In this document: positions 1-6,900 of the stretch, in pieces
Position numbering within the stretch: the first letter of the stretch is position 1
How the letters are laid out: the number at the start of each line of letters is the position of its first letter
Origin: Baffinella frigidus
Lineage: Eukaryota; Cryptophyceae; Cryptomonadales; Baffinellaceae
DNA: 10,815 nt
Reading direction: 5' to 3'
NCBI GenBank assembly: GCA_026770585.1
Contig: MU646405.1
Coordinates: 411,952 to 422,766, forward strand
The notes under the pieces: model-generated
What the model was told of the DNA's origin: nothing
Databases searched by the model: none
The model's input: only the letters and a program-made list of their open reading frames with translations
Made by a program: the position numbers and the translations under genes

Positions 1-444
1 TACGGTTAAGAGTTTAGGGATCAGGTTTCAGGGTCTTGGGTTAGGGTTTAGGGTTCAGAGTGTAGGGTTCAGGGTTTAGGGTTGAAGGTTCAGAGTTCAG
101 GTGTTAGGGTTTAGGGTTCAGGTTTCAGGGTTCAGGGTTCAGGGTTCAGGGTTCAGGTTTTAGGTCTTAGGTTCCTGGGTTCAGGGTTCACGGTTTAGGT
201 TTTTGGGTTATGGTTTAGGGTTTAGGGTTCAGGGTTTAGGTTTGAGGGTTCAGGGTTCAGGAGTCAGGGTTCAAAAAAAATTGTTTAGGTTTCAGGGTTT
301 TGGATGAAGGTTTTAGAGTTTAAAGTTGAGGGCCTAGGGTTTAGGTTTTAGGGTTCAGGGTTCAGGGTTCAGGGTTCAGGGTTCGGGGTTCAGGGTTTAG
401 GGTTCAGAGTTCAGGGTTCAGGGTCTAGGGTTTAGAGTTTATTT
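1..444. repeat. Degenerate telomere-like heptamer array, G-rich on + strand
   Basis: Seven-base units of the form GGGTTYA (TTTAGGG and TTCAGGG mixed) with frequent indels and substitutions. Runs of four to six clean TTCAGGG units occur near 125-160 and 355-390. No gene is seen. Confidence 0.9.
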
Positions 445-772
445 TTTGTCAAGGAGGTGGTCTCGTTTGGTGCTGGAGTACTCACAACCTGAGGATTTCC
501 GCATCTATTTCCGGGGTAGAATTCCCGTCATGTTTTCTGCAAGTACAATGCCCTCATGTTGATTGCTGGTCGTTGGGGCCTGATCCGCTGAACTGCCTCT
601 CCTTTCGTCGCTGCTTCTCTAGATCTTCCTCCTCTGTGGAGTCCTCTGCCTTTCTCAGCTGAGCTCTGAGCGTTCCTGACGCTCTTTGACATCGTCAAGC
701 CGAGCTACAGCGAGAGGAGGCCAGGCTCAAGCATTGTCGGGCTCGCAGCCCCTGACAGTAGCTTGACATTTT
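445..772. other. Unique island between arrays, no certain gene
   Basis: Non-repetitive, about 330 bases. On the minus strand, 694-554 is an open frame without ATG whose product is strongly charged and coiled-coil-like (LRKAEDSTEEEDLEKQRRKE). A second charged stretch, RLDDVKERQERSELS, sits just before it in another frame and ends at a stop. The two would join only with a frameshift or a small intron. It could be a worn exon of a minus-strand gene or chance, and I do not assign it a function. Confidence 0.4.
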
Positions 773-1150
773 TTAGTCTTTAGGTTTCAGGGTTTAGGGG
801 TTAGGGTGTAGGGTTCATGATTCATGGTTCACGGTTCACGGTTTACCAGTCAGTGGTTGTAACTTTGGGTTTAGATTGCAGGGTTTAGGATGTAGGTTTA
901 AGAGTTTAGAGTTTAGATTTCAGGTTTCAGGGTTTGGGGTTTAGGGTTCAGGGTTTAGGGTTTAGGGTTTAGGGTCTAAAGTTCAGGGTTCAGGGTTTAG
1001 GTTTTCGGGTTTATTTTTAGGGTCTAGGGTTTAGGGTTTCGGGTTCAGGGTTCAGAGTGCAGGGTTCAAGGTTTACGGTTTACGGTTTACCAGTTATGGT
1101 TGAGGGTTTATGATTCAGTTTATGGGTTTAGGGTTCAGGATCGAGGGTTG
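773..1150. repeat. Degenerate TTTAGGG/TTCAGGG array
   Basis: Same GGGTTYA heptamer family as at 1-444, more decayed, with clean TTTAGGG runs near 945-975 and stray forms such as GGTTTAC and GGTTCAC. G-rich on the + strand. Confidence 0.85.
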
Positions 1151-1209
1151 ATGATTTCGATTTTCTTGGGGTCGAGGAGAGCATACCTCACCAGATTCTT
1201 CGGCTCCAT
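1135..1209 (-). CDS. Possible first exon of a divergent minus-strand gene
   Basis: On the minus strand an ATG at 1209-1207 in a good context (ACACCATGG) opens MEPKNLVRYALLDPKKIEII and runs into repeat, with a stop at 1137-1135. Possible donors lie inside it: CTG|GTGAGG, or AG|GTATGC a few bases on. Codon use and composition look coding, but the piece is only about 20 residues and I found no next exon. The C-rich repeat that follows on that strand resembles the intron filling of the NDH-2 gene. Confidence 0.22.
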   Translation of the reverse strand: MEPKNLVRYALLDPKKIEIINPRS

Positions 1210-1405
1210 GGTGTGATGTCAGTCGTGCGCGCAACCCTCAACTGCTCTCCCCTCATTTCCCCTCTTCCCAACCAAGCCCCAAGATTCTTGGTTCATCTGT
1301 GGTGTACCTCTGTTCCAAAAGTTTACGCCGTCAACTTAAAGTAATATATCTTAAAGTTGGAGGACTCGTCCCCGTCCACTAGCAACCCGTCGCGGCTTAT
1401 CCCTG
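1151..1405. other. Unique island with dispersed short modules
   Basis: Mostly non-repetitive. 1360-1412 is related to 2295-2347 (GGAGGACT, then CAACCCGTCGC, then CTTATCCC and GATCCTT). 1310-1345 shares GTCAACTTAAAGT and its surroundings with 3550-3595, just upstream of the NDH-2 start. No open frame on the + strand is convincing. Confidence 0.5.
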
Positions 1406-1830
1406 ATCCTTAAACGGAATAACAAGGTTTCAGGATATAGGGTTTAGGGTTGAGAGTTTGGGGTTTGGGGTTTAGGGTTTAGGGTTTAGGGTTTAGGATT
1501 TAGGGTTTGGGGTTTAGGGTTCACGTTTAAGGGTTTAGGGTTTAGGGTTTAGGGTTTAGGGTTTAGGGTTTAGGGTTCGGGGTTTATGATTTAGGGTTTA
1601 GAGTTTAGGGTCCTTACACGGAATAACTATGTTTCAGGATGTAGGGTTTAGAGTTTAGGGTTTAGGGTTCAGAGTTTAGGGTTTAGGGTTTAGGGTTTAG
1701 GGTTTAGGGTTTAGGGTTTGGGGTTTAGGGTTGACGTTTAAGGGTTTAGGGTTTAGGGTTTAGGGTTTAGGGTTTAGGGTTTAGGGTTTAGGGTTTAGGG
1801 TTTAGGGTTTAGGGTTCAGGATTTGGAGTT
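1406..1830. repeat. About 205-base direct duplication containing TTTAGGG arrays
   Basis: 1406-1610 and 1611-1830 are two copies of one unit. Each begins TCCTTA(A/C)ACGGAATAAC, continues GTTTCAGGAT(A/G)TAGGG, and holds GGGTT(C/G)ACGTTTAAGGG before a clean TTTAGGG run. The run is six perfect units (1534-1575) in the first copy and ten (1745-1814) in the second. Confidence 0.8.
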
Positions 1831-1928
1831 TAGGGTTTAGGTTTTAGGGTCTAGGGTTTGGTTTAGAGTTTAGGGTTCAGGGTTTAAGATTTAAGATTTA
1901 GGGTTTAGGGTAAAGTTTTTAGGATCCA
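1831..1928. repeat. Decayed heptamer array tail
   Basis: Continuation of the TTTAGGG array with increasing substitutions up to GGATCCAGGG. It ends at the module GTTTAAGACTG, which also closes the next array at 2871. Confidence 0.75.
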
Positions 1929-1991
1929 GGGTTTAAGACTGCGTGATGGTGCAAACTATGTGCTGAAGACCCCCGAGCTGGCCTGGGGTAC

Positions 1992-2111
1992 AGGGGTACC
2001 TCGCCCATAAGAAACTGCGTCCCCCTAGGACACTACATTAGGACCATACCTTTGCCTATGGTCCTATGGTGGTCCTAGGGGGGGGCAGTTTCTTATGCGC
2101 GAGGTGCCCCT
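1992..2111. mobile_element. 120-bp hairpin element (MITE-like) with 4-bp GTAC target duplication
   Basis: The left arm (1988-2031) and right arm (2072-2115) are inverted repeats of 44 bases with four mismatches, counting the flanking GTAC. Inside is a second perfect ten-base stem (TAGGACCATA at 2039-2048 with TATGGTCCTA at 2057-2066). GTAC flanks both ends (1988-1991 and 2112-2115). The homologous segment at 2908-2945 has a single GTAC (2929-2932) and no element, with flanks aligning base for base without gaps. That is an empty site. GTAC is its own complement, so whether it belongs to the element or the target is ambiguous. No coding capacity. Confidence 0.75.
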
Positions 2112-2154
2112 GTACTTTCGAGCTCTCTGGGATGCAGTCGGCCACCAGCCACGG

Positions 2155-2270
2155 GAAGTGAACCAAACCGAGCGATCGTCAAAGTTAATTTCCCCTGGGT
2201 GATAAACCCTGAGGGTGTATCCCTTGGTGAAATCGCCCACAGGTCTTCATATCGCGATTTGGTTCACTTC
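2155..2270. repeat. 116-bp module with inverted ends, copy 1
   Basis: Begins GAAGTGAACCAAACCG and ends CGATTTGGTTCACTTC, an imperfect 16-base terminal inverted repeat. A second copy lies at 3112-3226 in the same direction. The homology extends about 35 bases to the left and 20 to the right of the inverted ends, so these copies arose by segmental duplication and not by separate insertions. Confidence 0.7.
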
Positions 2271-2352
2271 TTGTGTCGTGCGCGCGGCACCTCGGAGGAC
2301 TTGCCACCGTCCACCACCAACCCGTCGCAGCTTATCCCGGATCCTTGTAAGA

Positions 2353-2878
2353 AATAAAAAGGTTTTAGGTTTTAGGGTTTAGGGTTTAGGGTGAAGGGTT
2401 TAAGGTTTAAGGTTTTGGGTTTAGGTTTTATGAATTAGAGTTCAGGGTTTAAGGTTTAGGGTTCGGGGTAGAGGGTTTGGGGTTTCGGTCCTTTGGGGTT
2501 TGGGGTTTGGGGTTTGGGGTTTGGGGTTTGGGGTTTGGGGTTTGGAGTTTCGGTTTTCGGTTTTATTGTTTATTGTCTAGGGTTAGAGTTCAGGGTTAGA
2601 GTTTAGATTTAGGGTTTAGGGTTTAGGGTTTAGGTTTTGGGGTTGAGGGTTTTGGGGTTTTTGGGTGTTGGGTTTATGTTTTGGTGTTCAGGGTTCAGGG
2701 TTTAGGATCCCAGGGTATAGGGTTCATTAGGGTTCAGGGTTCAGGGTTCAGGGTTCAGGGTTCAGGGTTCAGAGTTCAGGGTTCAGGGTTCAGGTCTCAG
2801 GGTTCGGGGTTCAGGGTTCAGGGTTCAGGGTTCAGGGTGCAGGGTTCAGGGTTCAGGGTACAGGGTACAGGGTTTAAG
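2353..2878. repeat. Heptamer array with local variants
   Basis: A mix of GGGTTTA, GGGTTCA and GGGTTTG units. 2492-2545 is a clean run of TTTGGGG, about seven and a half units. 2731-2870 is mainly TTCAGGG. G-rich on the + strand. The open frames here (for example 2681-2887, a GFRVQGS peptide) are only the repeat read in frame. Confidence 0.88.
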
Positions 2879-2957
2879 ACTGGGTGATAGTGCAAACCAT
2901 GGGATGCAGACCCCCGAGGTTGCCAGAGGTACGTTGGAGCTCTCTGTGACGCAGTCG

Positions 2958-3077
2958 TCCTTTAGTTCCTTAGGTTCTTCGAGCTTCCAACATAGGCGGA
3001 CACCGGAACTTGTTCTGCAGAAGAGCCATGCTTCCTTTCGGATCACATCAAGCCCCCCCTGTTCGGAGGATCACAGC
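2958..3077. mobile_element. 120-bp insert flanked by 20-bp direct repeats; related copy in intron 2
   Basis: AGCTCTCTGTGAYGCAGTCG occurs at 2938-2957 and again at 3078-3097 with one mismatch; copy I of the segment has it only once. The DNA between is homologous to about 4524-4641 in intron 2 (shared CATAGGCGGACACCGGAACT and CATGCTTCCTTTCGGATCAC). This looks like an insertion with a target duplication, or a tandem duplication of the flank. No inverted ends are evident. Confidence 0.55.
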
Positions 3078-3111
3078 AGCTCTCTGTGATGCAGTCGGCC
3101 ACCAGCCACGG

Positions 3112-3226
3112 GAAGTGAACCAAATCGAGCGATCGTAAAAGTTGATTTCCCCTGGGTGATAGACCCTCGGTGTTTATCCCTTGGTGAAATGCCCACATGT
3201 CTCCATATCGCGATGTGGTTCACTTC
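3112..3226. repeat. 115-bp module with inverted ends, copy 2
   Basis: Second copy of the element at 2155-2270. Left end GAAGTGAACCAAATCG, right end CGATGTGGTTCACTTC, 15 of 16 bases complementary. Confidence 0.7.
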
Positions 3227-3246
3227 TGGTGTCGTACGCGGCACCC

Positions 3247-3709
3247 CCCCCCCTTGCTCTCTCCACCAGCCCTCTCAGGTGGCTGAAATAGTGCTCTGGG
3301 GCCTTTTGGTTTTGACTTTGGCATGACCCTAGGTGTGGGGTCACGACAAAGTTAACACATTTTCGACCAACAATTAACTTTTGAAAAATCATTCCATGGC
3401 ACAATTTGAGCCACCTCGGAGGACTGGTGGCTGGGATGCAGTCGGTGGAGTTGGTGTCGACAGCGCCATCCTCCCCCCTTGCTCAAATTATTCCGAGTTT
3501 ATCCTCGTCCCGTCACTTTACTTGGGTCCCAATCTGTACCTCAGTTTCGAAACTTACGCCTGTTGTCAACTTAAGTTCGTGTCAACTTAAAGTCAGAGAA
3601 GATTCCCCCCGTGTCCGTTCGATTCAACGTTGGGACACGAGCGAGACTGGTCAGTCTAGCTCCTCCAGAACTTTAGTCGTCTCACCTCCACCGGTAGGCG
3701 TCTATCACG
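3247..3709 (+). promoter_or_regulatory. Upstream region of the NDH-2 gene, likely promoter and 5' leader
   Basis: Free of heptamer arrays, unlike the DNA on both sides. I see no TATA box near the start and no clear spliced-leader acceptor. GTCAACTTAA appears twice (about 3567 and 3583) and is related to 1330-1345. 3655-3709 is pyrimidine-rich (TCTAGCTCCTCC, CTCACCTCCACC). The transcription start cannot be placed. Confidence 0.35.
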
Positions 3710-3946
3710 ATGTTCACGGCCCGTGCAGCTACTGTTTTCATGCACCGTGCGACGCATGCGGCCGGCAAGCGAGCCCTGTCGTCGTCCACCAAGGCCAAAC
3801 GGAGCTGGTTTGGGTGGAGAATGCAGCTTGGTGTCGTGGTCGTCGGCTCCTACGGGGCCTACAAAGCCGTGGGCCCCATGATGTACCCCGCTTGCGAGGA
3901 CGAGATCATCCACGACCTCCTGCTCACCGACACCACCATCGCCAAG
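3710..3946 (+). CDS. NDH-2 exon 1 (residues 1-79): start codon, targeting leader, membrane-like segment
   Basis: The ATG at 3710 opens a frame that joins cleanly to exon 2. The first 37 residues hold many Arg, Lys, Ala and Ser and almost no acidic residues, like a mitochondrial presequence. Residues 38-55 ([18 protein letters not shown]) are hydrophobic and could be a membrane or stop-transfer segment. Residues 63-79 are acidic and lead to the first Rossmann strand. The donor after AAG is GTTCCT, far from consensus. In-frame ATGs at codons 11, 38, 57 and 58 could act as later starts, but only the first keeps the leader. The frame stays open past the donor to 4300, but that tail is unlike the family. 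Confidence 0.85.
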
Positions 3947-6900
3947 GTTCCTCACGCCCAGCCTTTCCCCGCCTCACCGAACGTACGTTCGGTGAATGAA
4001 CGTGACTCACCCCAATACCAGCACCGGCCACTCCCGGCGCCCTCTTCCCCCCCGCGAGATAGCACACGCCCACGCTCCCATGCTCTTCCACCCCTGACAA
4101 CGCCGTTTGTTGCAGCGCAAAGAGCGGCTCGTCGTCCTCGGGACGGGCTGGGGAGCGGTGGCAGTTATGGCGAACATCGACCCCTTCAAGTACGAGATCG
4201 TGTGCGTCTCCCCCAGGTCTGCGGCACGCACCCCCCCTTCCGCAGCTCCCCTCGCCCGGCGCCCCGTCAGGCTCGCCGGGGCGCCGTGCCTGAGCTGTAA
4301 AACAACCAACGATTTTACGGCTCAAAAAAAGCACGCGCCGTCCCTAGCGTGGTCCTAGGCTCCTAGGAGCAGGGCTACCGCAGGACTCTCTAGAGGGACG
4401 GAGCATGTCGAGAGACCTTGATGACTCTCAATCCTTTCCTGCTGAGACAATCTGGCGTCAGAGCGCACCTTTCACCCCACGGCTGAGACAAAGCACGGTG
4501 CTGCGCGGATCCACTCCACCTTGAGGTCCTTGAGGTTCTTCCAACTCCCAACATAGGCGGACACCGGAACTGGTTCCGCAGAAAAGCCATGCTTCCTTTC
4601 GGATCACGCTCAGCCCCCCCCGGTGCAGATGATCGCGGCAGAAACCGGCTAAAAGGTATGAGCTGTAAAACAACCCACGATTTCACGGCTGAAACAAAAC
4701 ACGCTGCTGCGCGGATCCACTGGATGAGAGCTCGCGGCGAGGTGGGAGCGGCCCGTGTGAGAACGAGGCCGCGGCGCGCCATTGCGCTGCGGCTGAAATC
4801 TGCATCCGTGCCCAAGTGTCAACCTCGCGCCCCCAGGGCACGAACTTGGACCAGGCCCCCTTGCACCGTGCAACGCGTGAATGGTGGACGCAGTGTCGAC
4901 CCTGTTGGACGCTGGCGCCTCTGATGACGCCGTGATTGCTCATCTTCGTATACGTTGTATACTTTGTGATATACGACTCTGGGTAGGTCCCTCGACATTA
5001 TCTTATCTCTGTGTGACCTCCCCTTTCACAAGTGATTGCTGACACAAGTGATTGCTGAAACAAAGCGATTGATGACACGCGGCAGGACCCAGTCGTCATG
5101 AGAATAGCCTCAGTCTCAAGAATAGCCGGTTAGCGGAGAAGGCGCGCGGACGCTGACGCTTTCCCTCTCCTCAGGAACCACTTCGTGATGACGCCGCTCC
5201 TCCCGTCGGTGACTGTCGGCACTGTCGAGCCCCGCACGGTACCGACCTCCTACCTACCTACCTACCTACCTACCTACCTACCTACCTACCTACCTACCTA
5301 CCTACCTAGCTAGGTACCCTACACACTTATCCCTGATCCCGAATTCCTAACCTACCTACCTACCTACCTACCTACTAGCTACCTACTAGCTACCTACTAC
5401 CCACCTACCTACCTACCTACCTACCTACCTACCTACCTACCCACCCACCCACCCACCCACCCACCTAGCTACGTACCTTCAGCCTGCAATCGCAGCGTAC
5501 ACGGGGGGTTCGTGACCTACCTACCTACCTACATACGCACCCACCCGCACCCTGCACTCGCAGCGTACACGAGGGTTTGTGCGCGCGGGCCCGCATCGGG
5601 ACCTCGCATGCACCTACCCACCTGCCCACCTGCCCACCTACCTAGCTACTAGCTACCTAGCCACCTTCCTTTCTTCCTTCCTACCTGCAGCCTGGATCCT
5701 CGGGACCACGTATGCACCGCGAGAGAGCGTTGCCGCAGAGTGTGCAAGCCTGCGGGGTTTGGGCCCGCCGCATTTCGAATTGACATATCTCACGCCCGCC
5801 GTCCCAAGTCCGCGGTTTCGATCGGGTTTCTCTAGTACATGCAAACCTGCGGGGTTTAGGGCCGCCGTATTTCGAATTGTCTTGCCTCACGCCCGCCACC
5901 CCAAGTCCGGTGTGTCAATCATGTTGGTCTGCCGCATGAGTACCTGGTGCGCGCGCGCAATGTTTCGCGCACCACCCCTGGTAGGAATCGGGGAAGATGA
6001 GGACGTGCGTTGTGGCCTCTAGGGTTTGGGGTGTAGGGTTCGCCGTCGTCGGTCACATCGTACCCTGAATGCCCCCAGACCCCTCAACGCGAACCCCCCT
6101 GCCCCAAACGGGGTCGTTCCGGGCTGCTAGAGTCCTCACGTCTCGTCCCACCGGTCCACCTGGCGTACAGCGGTCGTGTTTGACAATTTATTATTTAACG
6201 ATTTATGAAACCTCGCTTTCCCCCGAACAGGTTGTGGAGTCGATCCGCGCCATCTGCCCCCACGTCAAGTTCGTCGAGGCGGTCAACCCTACACCCTACA
6301 CCCTACACCCCACACCCCACAACCTACACCCTACCCTACACCCTACACCCTACACCCTACACCCTACACCCCACACCCTACACCCTACACTCTAACCCCA
6401 AACCCTACACCCTAAACTCTACACCACAAACCCTACACCTTACACCCCACACCCCACACCCCACACCCTGCACCCCACACCCTACACCCTACACCCTACA
6501 CCCTACACCCTACATCCCACACCCTACACCACCTCACACCCTACACCCTACACCCTACACTCTACAAAAAAAAATCCAACTCTACAAAAAAAAATCCAAC
6601 CCCTACACCCTACACCCTACACCCTAAACCCGAACACCTACATCAGGAGTGCACGAGCCTCGACCCGAAGAAGCAGACCGTATCATTCTCGACCGTCATG
6701 AAGGAGTCCTCCTCGCGCGCTATCAAGGACGGTAAAAACCATCCTAAACCCAAAACCATCCTCAACCCTAAACCAAAAACCGTCCTACACCAAAAACCAT
6801 CTTAAACCAAAATCCATCCTGAACCCCACACCCAAAACCACCTTAAACCCTACACCCAAAACCATCCTAAACCCCGAAGCATCCCAGAGCCCAGACAATC

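Larger units (their letters stand above)
1929..2347. repeat. Composite segment, copy I (partner at 2870-3246)
   Basis: Two homologous segments leave a heptamer array through the same sequence (TTAAGACTG, then GTGATRGTGCAAAC, then AGACCCCCGAG), then pass through AGCTCTCTG and GCAGTCGGCCACCAGCCACG into a shared module of about 170 bases. They differ in what is inserted between: a 120-bp hairpin element here, an unrelated 120-bp insert in copy II. Confidence 0.8.
2870..3246. repeat. Composite segment, copy II (partner at 1929-2347)
   Basis: Carries the same array-exit sequence, the empty GTAC site (2929-2932), a 120-bp insert (2958-3077) and then the 170-base module that matches 2120-2297. Confidence 0.8.

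Noticed and set aside
1-2878. A chromosome end (true telomere) at the left of the window
   Set aside because: At a left end the + strand should read CCCTAAA; here it reads TTTAGGG, the arrays are degenerate and unique islands interrupt them. They are interstitial repeats.
2681-2887. Open frame of GFRVQGS repeats
   Set aside because: It is the TTCAGGG heptamer read in frame; a seven-base unit with few stops yields such frames without coding meaning.
3600-3709. Spliced-leader (trans-splicing) acceptor or relic leader upstream of the start
   Set aside because: No leader sequence known from such lineages is recognisable; a simple AG is not enough.
3924-4943. Several overlapping minus-strand frames across exons 1-2 and intron 2
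   Set aside because: GC-rich shadow frames opposite the coding exons and repeats; no family signature and no shared frame.
5249-5680. CCTA arrays as a CRISPR array or origin
   Set aside because: Simple four-base repeats without unique spacers, inside a eukaryotic intron.
6069-6627. Two open frames rich in HPTPYTL
   Set aside because: They are the CCCTACA array of intron 4. Only the segment [17 protein letters not shown] (exon 4) within the first is real.
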